NCBI GenBank assembly: GCA_902538525.1
Contig: CACBFA010000005.1
Location: 1 to 49,372 of the forward strand
Reading direction: 5' to 3'
Origin: an uncultured Pelagibacteraceae bacterium
Lineage (GTDB): Bacteria > Pseudomonadota > Alphaproteobacteria > Pelagibacterales > Pelagibacteraceae
DNA length: 49,372 nucleotides
Shown here: positions 17,241 through 25,701 of the stretch, in pieces
How the letters are laid out: each line of letters begins with the position of its first letter
How positions within the stretch are numbered: the first letter of the stretch is position 1
Translations under genes and position numbers: made by a program
Notes under the pieces: model-generated
The model's input: the letters and a program-made list of their open reading frames with translations, nothing else
Database searches by the model: none
What the model was told of the DNA's origin: nothing

Positions 17241-19460
17241 ATGGAAAAGAAAAAATTAAAGTTATCAATTTCTGGAGCGTCCAAGAAAACAATTAATAGT
17301 ATTGAACAAGCAAAATCTCAATCAAAAAATACAGTTGTAATTGAAAAAAGATCCCCAAGGTTTGGTGGTAAACCAAATTTTTCTAGAGGTGCCAAGTCAA
17401 CTGAAAGTAAATTACAAAGTACATTTGTCCCAAAGAAAACAAATTTTTCTAAACCGTCATCTCCAATAACATCTGATTTCGAAAAAAGAAAATTAGCAGA
17501 ACAAAGAGCCACAAGAAGGTTAAAAGGTGAAAATTCCCAAAAAGAAAATAAGCCCGTCAAATTAGGAGGTAAAAGAAGAGAATTAAAGCTTACAGTATCC
17601 AGAGCCTTAAGTGGAGATGATATTGGTACGAGATCAAGAAGTCTTGCTTCTTTAAAGAGAGCAAAGCAAAAAGAAAACAGATTACAAAACAAAGAGTTAT
17701 CAAAAGAGAATTTTAAACCAGTTAAAAGAGATATTAATATACCCGAGGTGATTACTATAAGAGAGTTGGCGAATAGAATGGCCGAGCAGTCTAGCAGTAT
17801 AATAAAACATTTGATGGGGATGGGTGTAACAGTAACAATTAATCATACAATTGATTCAGATACAGCAGAGTATTTAGTTAAAGAATTTGGACATAACCCT
17901 GTAAAAGAGCAAAAAGCAGAGGAAATCTTAGATAAAATTAAAGAAATAAAAACCCAAAATCTAAAAAGTAGAGCTCCAATCGTAACGGTTATGGGTCATG
18001 TTGATCATGGTAAGACATCTGTTTTAGATACTTTGAGAAAAGCTAATGTTGTTTCTGGTGAATTTGGAGGTATTACGCAACATATCGGTGCATATCAGAT
18101 AACACATCAAAAAAATAAGATAACTTTTATCGATACTCCTGGTCACGCAGCATTCACTGAAATGCGGGCAAGAGGTTCGAAGTTAACAGATATTGTAATC
18201 CTCGTAGTTGCTGCTGATGATGGGGTAAAACCTCAAACAATAGAGTCAATAAAACATGCAAAAGCTGCCAGAGTACCAATTGTTGTTGCAATAAATAAAT
18301 GTGACCTTCCTGAAGCTGACCCTCAAAAAATTAAAAATCAACTTTTAGAATATGAGCTAATAGCTGAAGATTTATCAGGAGATACATTGATGGTAGAAAT
18401 ATCAACTAAAACAAAACAAAATTTAGATAAATTAGTTGAAAGTGTTGTTTTGCAAGCAGAGATATTAGACTTAAAAACTGATTTTGATACTGACGCAAAG
18501 GGTATAGTATTGGAGTCTAAAATTGATATAGGTAGAGGACCAATAGCAAATGTAATTATTACTGCAGGCACTTTAAGAAAAGGTGATTATTTTGTTAGCG
18601 GTTTAAAGTGGGGAAAAGTTAGAGCCATAATAAATGATCAGGGAAAACAAGTCGATTCAGCTGAACCTTCAAAACCAATTGAGATACTAGGAATTAATGG
18701 AGCGGCAAAATCAGGAGATGACTTTATTGTTCTAAAAACTGAAAAAGAAGCAAAATCTTTATCTGATGGCAGATTACAAGAGTCAAAAGAGAGCAAAAAT
18801 CCATCATCTTTTGTTACCCAAGACTCTGCTTTTAAAGACACATCATCTGAGGAATTAAATATTATTATAAAATCAGATGTTCATGGTTCCTCAGAAGCTA
18901 TAAAAAATGCTATAAATCAAATTAAACATGATGAGGTAAAGCCAAAAATACTTTTATCAGATATTGGAATGGTTACAGAAACGGATGTAACATTAGCAAA
19001 AGCGTCTAATGCTGTAATTATAGCCTTCAATGTAAAACCTAGCAAAGAAGCTAAAAAAAGGGCTGAACAAGAAAAAATTTCAATTTCTAATTTTAATATT
19101 ATTTATGAAGTTTTAGATTTTATAAAAAATAAAATGTCTGGTTTACTAACACCAGAAGTAGACGAAAAGATTATTGGAACCGCAGAGATATTGGAAATAT
19201 TTAAAGTTTCAAAAGTTGGCAAGGTTGCAGGTTCAAAAGTAACAAATGGAGAAATTACTCAAGACTCTAGTGCTAGGGTTATTAGAGATGGAGCTATAAT
19301 TTTCAACGGAAAAATAGGCTCAATATTCAGAGAAAAAAACCAAACTAAACATGTATCTGCTGGTTTAGAATGTGGCATAACACTAAAAGATTTTGTCGAT
19401 TTCCAGAAAAATGACGTAATTGAGGTTTATAATTCTACAATAACAGAGAGATCAATATAA
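17241..19460 (+). CDS. infB: Translation initiation factor IF-2
   Basis: GTPase that brings initiator fMet-tRNA to the 30S subunit and promotes subunit joining. The 739 residues comprise a lysine-rich, low-complexity N-terminus (1-165), the IF2_N segment (about 165-215, PEVITIRELANRMAEQ), and the G domain from about 245 with G1 GHVDHGKT at 252-259, DTPGHAAF and NKCDLPEAD. C-terminal domains II-IV follow. The N-terminal region is shorter than in E. coli IF2 alpha. It begins 10 bases after nusA and overlaps rbfA by one base. Confidence 0.98.
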   Translation: MEKKKLKLSISGASKKTINSIEQAKSQSKNTVVIEKRSPRFGGKPNFSRGAKSTESKLQSTFVPKKTNFSKPSSPITSDFEKRKLAEQRATRRLKGENSQKENKPVKLGGKRRELKLTVSRALSGDDIGTRSRSLASLKRAKQKENRLQNKELSKENFKPVKRDINIPEVITIRELANRMAEQSSSIIKHLMGMGVTVTINHTIDSDTAEYLVKEFGHNPVKEQKAEEILDKIKEIKTQNLKSRAPIVTVMGHVDHGKTSVLDTLRKANVVSGEFGGITQHIGAYQITHQKNKITFIDTPGHAAFTEMRARGSKLTDIVILVVAADDGVKPQTIESIKHAKAARVPIVVAINKCDLPEADPQKIKNQLLEYELIAEDLSGDTLMVEISTKTKQNLDKLVESVVLQAEILDLKTDFDTDAKGIVLESKIDIGRGPIANVIITAGTLRKGDYFVSGLKWGKVRAIINDQGKQVDSAEPSKPIEILGINGAAKSGDDFIVLKTEKEAKSLSDGRLQESKESKNPSSFVTQDSAFKDTSSEELNIIIKSDVHGSSEAIKNAINQIKHDEVKPKILLSDIGMVTETDVTLAKASNAVIIAFNVKPSKEAKKRAEQEKISISNFNIIYEVLDFIKNKMSGLLTPEVDEKIIGTAEILEIFKVSKVGKVAGSKVTNGEITQDSSARVIRDGAIIFNGKIGSIFREKNQTKHVSAGLECGITLKDFVDFQKNDVIEVYNSTITERSI

Positions 19461-19825
19461 TGACTAGTTTAGGGAAACCAGTTACCCAAAGACAACTAAG
19501 AGTTGGAGAAATGATTAAACAGGCGCTAGGAATGTTATTTATTAGAGATGAAGCAAAATTGCCAAACTTATCTACCAAAGAAATAACAGTCACTGAAGTA
19601 AGAATGTCTCCAGATTTAAAGACAGCAAAAATTTTTGTAATGCCTTTAGGCGGAAAAGATGCTGAAGAGGTCGTTGCTAAATTAAAAGAATTTTCATTTG
19701 TAATAAGAAAAGTTTTATCAAAAAAGATAGTAATGAAATTTTTACCAAAACTATTTTTCGTAAAAGATGATTCTTTTGATTATGCGGAAAAAATTGAAAA
19801 TTTAATAAAACAAACAAATAAATAA
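19460..19825 (+). CDS. rbfA: 30S ribosome-binding factor RbfA
   Basis: Small KH-like protein (121 residues) that binds immature 30S subunits during late 16S rRNA processing and cold adaptation. Recognised by QRQLRVGEMIKQALGMLF at the N-terminus, ITVTEVRMSPDLKTAKIFVMPLGG in the core and the RKVLSKKIVMKFLPKLFFVKDDSFD segment in the last third (given here as separate pieces: RKVLSKK, LPKLFFVKDDSFDYAEKI). The start overlaps the infB stop (TAATG). truB, usually the next gene, is missing; rpsO follows after 10 bases. Confidence 0.95.
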   Translation: MTSLGKPVTQRQLRVGEMIKQALGMLFIRDEAKLPNLSTKEITVTEVRMSPDLKTAKIFVMPLGGKDAEEVVAKLKEFSFVIRKVLSKKIVMKFLPKLFFVKDDSFDYAEKIENLIKQTNK

Positions 19826-19835
19826 GGGAAAGAAA

Positions 19836-20084
19836 ATGACAAATAAAGTAAAAGAACTTTCAATTCATGATAAGGATACAGGTTCTTCAGAAGTCCAAGT
19901 TGCTCAATTGACAGACAAAATTGAGAACTTGTCTAAACATATTAAAAAGTTTAAAAAAGATAAACATTCATCTGTTGGACTTTTAAGAGCGGTAAATAGA
20001 AGAAAAAAATTATTAGACTATTTAAAGAAAAGTAAAATGGAGTCTTATAAAGAAGTAATATCAAAATTAAATTTAAGGAAGTAA
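19836..20084 (+). CDS. rpsO: 30S ribosomal protein S15
   Basis: Primary 16S rRNA-binding protein of the 30S platform. The 82 residues contain DTGSSEVQVAQLTDKIENL and HSSVGLLRAVNRRKKLLDYL, both highly conserved. The N-terminus is about seven residues shorter than the usual 89-residue protein. A purine-rich AAGGGAAAG precedes the ATG. The stop TAA directly touches the pnp ATG with no spacer, so the RNase III-cleaved rpsO-pnp intergenic hairpin known from E. coli cannot exist here. Confidence 0.97.
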   Translation: MTNKVKELSIHDKDTGSSEVQVAQLTDKIENLSKHIKKFKKDKHSSVGLLRAVNRRKKLLDYLKKSKMESYKEVISKLNLRK

Positions 20085-22157
20085 ATGTTTAAAGTTGTAA
20101 AGAAAGAAATAGAAGTAGCAGGGAAAAAGATTAGTTTAGAAACAGGAAAAATAGCGAGACAAGCAGATGGTGCAATCATCGCTCAGTGTGGAGAAACAGT
20201 AGTTTTAGCAACAGCAGTTGGAGCCAAAAAAGTTAATCCAGATATGGATTACTTTCCTTTGTCAGTAAATTATCAAGAAAAATATTACGCAGCTGGTAAA
20301 ATTCCGGGCGGATATTTTAAAAGAGAAGCGAGACCAACAGATAGTGAAACATTAATTTCAAGATTAATTGATAGACCTATTAGACCATTATTCCCAGATG
20401 AATTTAAAAACGAAGTTCAGGTACTACCAACTGTGATATCTTATGACAAAGAGAACGAAGCAGATATTTTATCAATAATTGCTTCATCAGCAGCTTTGGC
20501 AATTTCAGGAATGCCATTTTTAGGCCCAGTAGGTGCGTCTAGAGTTGGCTTTATTAAAGGAGAATACGTTCTTAACCCTACCAAAGCACAACTTAAAGAT
20601 TCTAAATTAGATCTTGTGGTGGCTGGAACAAAAGACGCGGTTTTAATGGTTGAGTCCGAAGCAAGTGGTTTAACTGAAGAGGAAATGTTAAATGCTGTTA
20701 AGTTCGGTCACGAAGGGTTTGTTCCTGTAATCGAGATGATCGAGGATCTAGCCAAAGAATGCAAAAAACCTGATTGGGTAGTAGAGAAAAAAGATCTTTC
20801 AGAAGTAAAAAATAAATTGGAAAGCGAATTTACTGAGGAACTTAAAAAAGCATTTTCAATAAAAGATAAACAGGAAAGATCAAATTTAATTTCTGAGATA
20901 ACTGATAAAGCAAAAAAGCTTTATGAAGAAGACGAAAATTATACAGATCTTGATGTAAATTCTGAACTTAAAAATTTAGAAAAAAGAATCGTTAGAACAG
21001 ATATTCTTAAAAATAAAAATAGAATTGATGGTAGAGGTCTTGCAGATGTTAGACCAATTATGTGTGAAGTTGGAATTCTTCCAAGAGTACATGGCTCTGC
21101 TTTGTTTACTCGAGGAGAAACACAAGCAATAGTTACAACTACACTCGGCACATCCGATGATGAGCAGAAAATTGAAAGTCTTGAAGGATTACAAAAAGAA
21201 AGATTTATGCTTCACTATAATTTTCCTCCTTTCTCTGTTGGAGAAACTGGTAGAATAGGTACCGGAAGAAGAGAAGTAGGTCATGGAAAATTAGCTTGGA
21301 GAGCAATAAATTCTTCTTTGCCTTCTAAAGAAAGTTTTCCCTACACATTTAGAATTGTATCAGAAATAACCGAGTCAAATGGTTCTTCATCTATGGCAAC
21401 TGTATGTGGTTCATCTTTAGCTTTGATGGATGCAGGAGTGCCAATTAAAGAACCAGTTGCTGGTATTGCAATGGGATTAATTAAAGAAGGAGATGACTTT
21501 AGCGTACTTTCAGATATTCTTGGAGATGAAGATCACCTAGGTGATATGGACTTTAAAGTTGCTGGAACTAAAGATGGAATAACATCTCTTCAAATGGATA
21601 TTAAAATTACAGGAATAACATTTGAAATTATGGAGCAAGCCTTAAAACAAGCAAAAGATGGAAGAATTCACATTCTAGGTGAAATGAATAAAGCTTTATC
21701 TAAATCGAGGGATGATGTTGGAAAACACACACCTAAAATGGAAAAAATCAATGTAGATAAGAAAGATATTGCTACAGTCATCGGAAAAGGTGGGGCAACT
21801 ATAAGAGAAATAGTTGAAGTGTCAGGTGCAAAAGTTGACATCAATGATGAAGGGGAAGTAACAGTAGCTGCTCCAGATGAAGAATCTAGGAATAAAGCTA
21901 TGCAAATGATTAAGGACTTAACTGCCAAGGCTGAACTCAATAAAATCTATAATGGAAAGGTAATGAAAATTATGGAGTTTGGTGCATTTGTTAATTTCCT
22001 AGGAAAACAAGATGGCCTTGTTCACATATCAGAGCTTGCTGATAAAAGAGTCGGTAAGGTAACTGATGTAGTAAAAGAAGGCGATGAGGTTAAAGTTAAA
22101 GTAATAGGCTTTGATAGAGGAAAAGTTAAGTTATCAATTAAACAAGCTGCAATATAA
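20085..22157 (+). CDS. pnp: Polynucleotide phosphorylase
   Basis: Trimeric 3'-5' phosphorolytic exoribonuclease of the RNA degradosome. The 690 residues comprise two RNase PH domains (about 1-220 and 305-545) around an all-helical segment, a KH domain (about 550-612, with [12 protein letters not shown]) and a C-terminal S1 domain (about 618-688, [15 protein letters not shown]). The catalytic core [18 protein letters not shown] near 475-495 is intact. It starts immediately at the rpsO stop; AAGGAAG overlapping the rpsO end provides the ribosome-binding site. Confidence 0.98.
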   Translation: MFKVVKKEIEVAGKKISLETGKIARQADGAIIAQCGETVVLATAVGAKKVNPDMDYFPLSVNYQEKYYAAGKIPGGYFKREARPTDSETLISRLIDRPIRPLFPDEFKNEVQVLPTVISYDKENEADILSIIASSAALAISGMPFLGPVGASRVGFIKGEYVLNPTKAQLKDSKLDLVVAGTKDAVLMVESEASGLTEEEMLNAVKFGHEGFVPVIEMIEDLAKECKKPDWVVEKKDLSEVKNKLESEFTEELKKAFSIKDKQERSNLISEITDKAKKLYEEDENYTDLDVNSELKNLEKRIVRTDILKNKNRIDGRGLADVRPIMCEVGILPRVHGSALFTRGETQAIVTTTLGTSDDEQKIESLEGLQKERFMLHYNFPPFSVGETGRIGTGRREVGHGKLAWRAINSSLPSKESFPYTFRIVSEITESNGSSSMATVCGSSLALMDAGVPIKEPVAGIAMGLIKEGDDFSVLSDILGDEDHLGDMDFKVAGTKDGITSLQMDIKITGITFEIMEQALKQAKDGRIHILGEMNKALSKSRDDVGKHTPKMEKINVDKKDIATVIGKGGATIREIVEVSGAKVDINDEGEVTVAAPDEESRNKAMQMIKDLTAKAELNKIYNGKVMKIMEFGAFVNFLGKQDGLVHISELADKRVGKVTDVVKEGDEVKVKVIGFDRGKVKLSIKQAAI

Positions 22158-22172
22158 ATTTATAGGAGAAAT

Positions 22173-22535
22173 ATGAAAAAATTTGATGATTTGATGAGTG
22201 TGAGTAATGAAATAGAAAATATCAGCGCTAGTGACGCAAAAGAAAAGCTTAATGACCCAAATGTTCAATTTATCGATGTAAGAGATAAAGAAAGCTTTTC
22301 AAAAGGAACGATCGGTAATGCAATTCACTTGGACAGAGGTTTATTAGAATTTTATTTAGCAGAAGGAAGTCCTCTTGAAAATGATATGTTTAAAAATAAT
22401 CCTGATAAAGAATATGTAGTTTTTTGTGGTGTTGGTGGACAAGGAACATTGTCAACCAAAACTATGATGGATATGGGGGTTAAAAATGTCAAAAATATCA
22501 CTGGTGGTATGAAAGAGTGGGAAAAGATCAAGTAA
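22173..22535 (+). CDS. Single-domain rhodanese-like sulfurtransferase
   Basis: A 120-residue cytosolic rhodanese-fold protein. Core motifs are FIDVRDKESFSKGTIGNAIH (33-52) and the active-site loop starting at Cys85 in VFCGVGGQGTLS; the ending GGMKEWEK is typical of the fold. The family moves sulfane sulfur from persulfides or thiosulfate; the specific partner is unknown. The active-site loop CGVGGQGT differs from the common CxxGxRS form in lacking the arginine. A good Shine-Dalgarno sequence (TAGGAG) precedes the ATG 15 bases after pnp. Confidence 0.88.
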   Translation: MKKFDDLMSVSNEIENISASDAKEKLNDPNVQFIDVRDKESFSKGTIGNAIHLDRGLLEFYLAEGSPLENDMFKNNPDKEYVVFCGVGGQGTLSTKTMMDMGVKNVKNITGGMKEWEKIK

Positions 22536-22562
22536 AAAATAATTGTAATAAATTATAATAGA

Positions 22563-22715
22563 ATGAAGCTTTTAAAAAACTTTAAGTTAGAACTACAGAA
22601 AAATAAATACGGAAGGTATTTATTACTTGGTAGTTTTGCATTTTTTTTTATTAAAGGTTTAATTTGGTTAGGTATTTTTATTGCTGTTGGCTTAGGTATT
22701 GCTAATTCTTTTTAA
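22563..22715 (+). CDS. Small single-pass membrane protein, 50 aa, function unknown
   Basis: This short reading frame begins with ATG at 22563 and encodes MKLLKNFKLELQKNKYGRYL, then one hydrophobic segment (about 20-47, rich in Gly, Phe, Leu and Ile) ending IANSF. A charged N-terminus of about 18 residues should face the cytoplasm. I recognise no family. Codon use and amino-acid composition match the neighbours, and its stop codon overlaps the convergent DUF4149-type gene by exactly four bases, the same arrangement as at five other convergent pairs here. That supports a real coding sequence. TATAAT lies three bases before the ATG but is too close to be its promoter unless the gene is leaderless. 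Confidence 0.6.
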   Translation: MKLLKNFKLELQKNKYGRYLLLGSFAFFFIKGLIWLGIFIAVGLGIANSF

Positions 22716-23110
22716 ATTAAGACAATTACTAGCAAAATCATTTGAACAAAATTTATCACCACAGAAACAAAGTGTGATTGTTTAAATTTTTTATCCTGCT
22801 TCTCATCTCTGAACTTATTTATCAGTGGCATTAATACAAAATTTGATACAGCAAATAATACCGCAACACTCAAAATTAAATAAAAATCTAAGGAAAAAAT
22901 TTTTAGAATTATAAATAAAATTAAAACTAAAACACTAATAGCTAAATTAACAGTATAGTAATAAGGAAATATTTTTCTTATAAATTTTCTAGCATTTTCT
23001 TCATTTAGCGTAGTGAAAGTAATTGGCGCCACAACAAAAGAGAAAAAAAGCATAATACCAAATATAATACTCGTCAGATAAACACTAATTTTAGTTACAA
23101 TTTCAATCAT
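22712..23110 (-). CDS. Four-helix membrane protein, DUF4149/TMEM205-like
   Basis: A 132-residue integral membrane protein with four predicted helices (about 5-28, 50-70, 74-95 and 110-131). The first helix ending SFVVAPITFTTLNEENARKF resembles the VAPxxFxxL signature of the DUF4149 family, related to eukaryotic TMEM205. Function is unknown. It is last in a three-gene minus-strand cluster, its ATG overlapping the formyltransferase stop by one base (TAATG), so it may be translated with that enzyme. Whether it shares a pathway with the two enzymes is only inferred from position. Confidence 0.75.
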   Translation of the reverse strand: MIEIVTKISVYLTSIIFGIMLFFSFVVAPITFTTLNEENARKFIRKIFPYYYTVNLAISVLVLILFIILKIFSLDFYLILSVAVLFAVSNFVLMPLINKFRDEKQDKKFKQSHFVSVVINFVQMILLVIVLI

Positions 23111-23898
23111 TATTTATCTAAAAAAAAAGGTTGTTTTAATAAAGATAGATCAAATTCTTTGCTATACAAATTTATATTTTTTTTAAAAAACTCACTAATT
23201 TTAATTTCATTAAAATCTGTTTTTTTTGAATATCGTATTTCTTTATTTTTATTTTGAATTATGGGTTTTATTTTAAAAATACTCTCATCTTTCAATCTTT
23301 CTACAATTGAGTAAAAAGATGATTTTACTGTGGACATTGTATATTCAAATGGATTAGTCTTAATTTTTGATAATGCATGATAAAGAATAGGTCCATTATC
23401 AATACCTTTTGAAAGAATATGTATAGTTGCACCAACTAAATGTGGATTATTATCATACAAAGCCCAAAAATTACAATCTGTTCCTCTATAATAAGGAGAA
23501 ATGCCCATATGAATATTTAATGCTTTTTTTTTTATTAAAAAATTTACAAGATCACCTTTTATATAACTACTACCAAAAATTATATAAATGTCGCTTTTTA
23601 GAAAATCTGATAGAGAATGCAATGAGAAATTATTTAATTCTCCAAACCGTAAAGACAAAACTTTAATATTTGATTTTTCTTTATTTATTTCTGAATTTCC
23701 AAAGAAAGAATGTTGTGCTTTATTAACTTCTTCAAAATATTTACTAGATATTTTATTTTTAAGTATATTATTATTCTTGATTTTATCATTATTAAGATTT
23801 GCTTCTTGAACTATAAATATATTTTTAGAAATATTTGCGAGTAAATTTGCCAAATAATTATGCCTAATGTTGTCAGAAGTAAATAAAGTAATGTTCAT
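23110..23898 (-). CDS. Formyltransferase-fold enzyme, probable amino-sugar N-formyltransferase
   Basis: A 262-residue protein with the Rossmann-like formyltransferase fold of the Fmt/PurN/ArnA group. The catalytic core is NIHMGISPYYRGTDCNFWAL, matching the family NxH...PxYRG motif, followed by GATIHILSKGIDNGPIL with the conserved aspartate; the Asn-His-Asp catalytic triad is therefore intact. The N-terminal ~95 residues are divergent, and the C-terminal OB domain of methionyl-tRNA formyltransferase is absent, so it is not Fmt. Formyl transfer from 10-formyltetrahydrofolate to a sugar amine is the likely reaction. It overlaps the upstream deacetylase gene by 4 bases (ATGA), which strongly suggests a joint function. 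Confidence 0.8.
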   Translation of the reverse strand: MNITLFTSDNIRHNYLANLLANISKNIFIVQEANLNNDKIKNNNILKNKISSKYFEEVNKAQHSFFGNSEINKEKSNIKVLSLRFGELNNFSLHSLSDFLKSDIYIIFGSSYIKGDLVNFLIKKKALNIHMGISPYYRGTDCNFWALYDNNPHLVGATIHILSKGIDNGPILYHALSKIKTNPFEYTMSTVKSSFYSIVERLKDESIFKIKPIIQNKNKEIRYSKKTDFNEIKISEFFKKNINLYSKEFDLSLLKQPFFLDK

Positions 23899-24866
23899 TT
23901 ACTAATTAACTTAAATATATCAGCGTGGTCTTGTCTCGCAATTTCCAGTGATGAATTGTTTATTTTTTTCATGCCTTTTTCAGGTTCAATAGTCATCACT
24001 TGTTTAAAACCTAGTTTTATTCCCAATTCTTCTAATATTTTTAATGTATCAATGTTATAACTTCCGCATGGATGAGACATGAAATTAATCTCATTCTGTG
24101 GTTTATTTAATATTTTTGAAATTGTAAATAAACATTTTTTATATTCATTTTTTTGATCATTGTAATTTAAATTTTCTAATAAAGTTGGATGGCTGTGAGA
24201 GTGTAAACCAATTAGATGACCATAATTATCTAGTTTTTTCAAATCATTTTTATTAAAAAATAACTTATTATAGTAATCTTTATAATTAAATTTTTGTTTG
24301 TTTATCATTATAAACATTACATCCTCATAATCTTCATGATTTAAGTATTCATCTCTTACAAGTCTAAATTTAATATCTTCTATAGTATAGTGAGGAAATT
24401 TAATCTTTTTAGATATTATATTATCTTTATTTTTTTCAAAAAATAAGTCCAAGTCTTTGTCTAGTGTCATATAAAATTCATCATAAAATTTATTTACATT
24501 AGAAAAATAATTCATTCTAAAATATCTGAAAATTTCTAGATTGTCAGGCTTTCCATCAAATAAAGATGTGTAAACAAAAAAGAAACTTTTTATTTTCAGA
24601 TCTTCTAAAACAGGTAAAGCCACATCTATTTGACATTTAATCCCATCGTCAAATGTTAAACAGACTTCATTATCTTTAAGTTTATTATTTAAAAACTTCT
24701 CATAAAAAATATCAGCATTTAAAATATTCTTTATCCCTATAAAATTAATTATTTTATAAAAATCATCTTTAGATATTGATCCTTGGCCTTTTGTATGAAC
24801 TTTACCATCATGAAAATGATGAAACATAATTCCATGAAAAAAATTATTTTCTTTGTTAAAATACAT
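23895..24866 (-). CDS. Polysaccharide deacetylase (NodB-like) with a large insertion
   Basis: A 323-residue NodB-homology enzyme with FHHFHDGK near the start, LTFDDGIKCQID (about 73-84), GLHSHSHPTLL (about 224-234) and SHPCGSYN (about 268-275). These supply the catalytic and metal-binding Asp and His residues. An insertion of roughly 110 residues rich in Asp, Lys, Tyr and Phe lies between the TFDD motif and the HSHSH motif. No signal peptide or membrane segment is visible, so it probably acts in the cytoplasm on a nucleotide- or lipid-linked sugar, unlike the exported deacetylase at 8309. It is first in a tightly overlapping cluster with a formyltransferase and a membrane protein. Confidence 0.83.
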   Translation of the reverse strand: MYFNKENNFFHGIMFHHFHDGKVHTKGQGSISKDDFYKIINFIGIKNILNADIFYEKFLNNKLKDNEVCLTFDDGIKCQIDVALPVLEDLKIKSFFFVYTSLFDGKPDNLEIFRYFRMNYFSNVNKFYDEFYMTLDKDLDLFFEKNKDNIISKKIKFPHYTIEDIKFRLVRDEYLNHEDYEDVMFIMINKQKFNYKDYYNKLFFNKNDLKKLDNYGHLIGLHSHSHPTLLENLNYNDQKNEYKKCLFTISKILNKPQNEINFMSHPCGSYNIDTLKILEELGIKLGFKQVMTIEPEKGMKKINNSSLEIARQDHADIFKLISK

Positions 24867-24911
24867 ATTATCCGTTTTATATAATAACTAATCTATTAAT
24901 TTAATTATAAT

Positions 24912-25697
24912 TTAACTAAAGTTTTTTGGATCTGGCATTCCTACTTTGTTATAACCTGCATCAACATAATGTATTTCACCAGTAACGCCGGCTGCCATAT
25001 CACTTAAAAGATATAGTGCTGAATTTCCAACATCAAGATTATCAACATTTCTTTTTAAGAAAGAATGATCGGCATTCCACTTGTAAAGAAATTTAGCGTC
25101 CCCAATGGCTGATGCAGCCAGTGTTTTGATTGGACCAGCACTTATTGCATTTACTCTTATATTCTTCACTCCCAAATCTCTTGCAATATATTTTACACTA
25201 GACTCTAGAGCAGCTTTACAAACTCCCATCACATTATAATTAGGTATGGCTTTATTTGCCTCATAACTCAAAGTAATCATACTACTGCCTTGCTTCATTA
25301 TTTTAGATGCCTCTCTAGCAACTTCAGTAAATGAAAAACAAGATATTAACATACTTCTTAAAAAATTTTCTCTAGTTGTATTTAAATATTCTCCTGATAA
25401 CTCGGACTTATCTGAAAATGCAATTGCATGCACCACAAAATCGATTTCTCCCCATTGATTTTTTACATCTTCAAAAAGTTTTACAACCTCTTCTTTTTTT
25501 TCAACATCACAACTAAATGTTACATTTGAATTTAGTTTTTCTGCAAGTGGAACAACTCTTTTTTTTAAAGCATCACCTAAATATGTAAAAGCTAACTCTG
25601 CTCCAGCTTCTGATAGTTTTTGAGATATGCCCCATGCAATTGACCTTTCGTTGGCAACACCCATAATAAGACCTTTTTTTCCTTTCATTAAACTCAT
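24912..25697 (-). CDS. fabI: Enoyl-[acyl-carrier-protein] reductase (NADH), FabI
   Basis: Catalyses the last reduction in each fatty acid elongation cycle. With the ATG at 25697 (MSLMKGKKG) the protein has 261 residues; an upstream ATG at 25715 lies inside fabB and would add six. Short-chain dehydrogenase fold: GVANERSIAWGIS at the N-terminus binds NADH. The active site shows LSYEANKAIPNYNVMGVCKAAL-type residues, with the two tyrosines nine residues apart and the lysine seven further on. E. coli FabI has ten residues between the tyrosine positions, so this loop is one residue shorter. It forms the fabA-fabB-fabI operon. Confidence 0.95.
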   Translation of the reverse strand: MSLMKGKKGLIMGVANERSIAWGISQKLSEAGAELAFTYLGDALKKRVVPLAEKLNSNVTFSCDVEKKEEVVKLFEDVKNQWGEIDFVVHAIAFSDKSELSGEYLNTTRENFLRSMLISCFSFTEVAREASKIMKQGSSMITLSYEANKAIPNYNVMGVCKAALESSVKYIARDLGVKNIRVNAISAGPIKTLAASAIGDAKFLYKWNADHSFLKRNVDNLDVGNSALYLLSDMAAGVTGEIHYVDAGYNKVGMPDPKNFS

Positions 25698-25701
25698 AGA
25701 T

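Noticed and set aside
17008..18841. Minus-strand open frames opposite nusA and infB
   Set aside because: Ser/Phe/Leu-rich translations that mirror the Lys/Glu-rich sense proteins; no start context or recognisable domain.
23427..23809. Plus-strand frames inside the formyltransferase gene
   Set aside because: The sense strand carries intact formyltransferase motifs and these frames overlap each other without any supporting signal.
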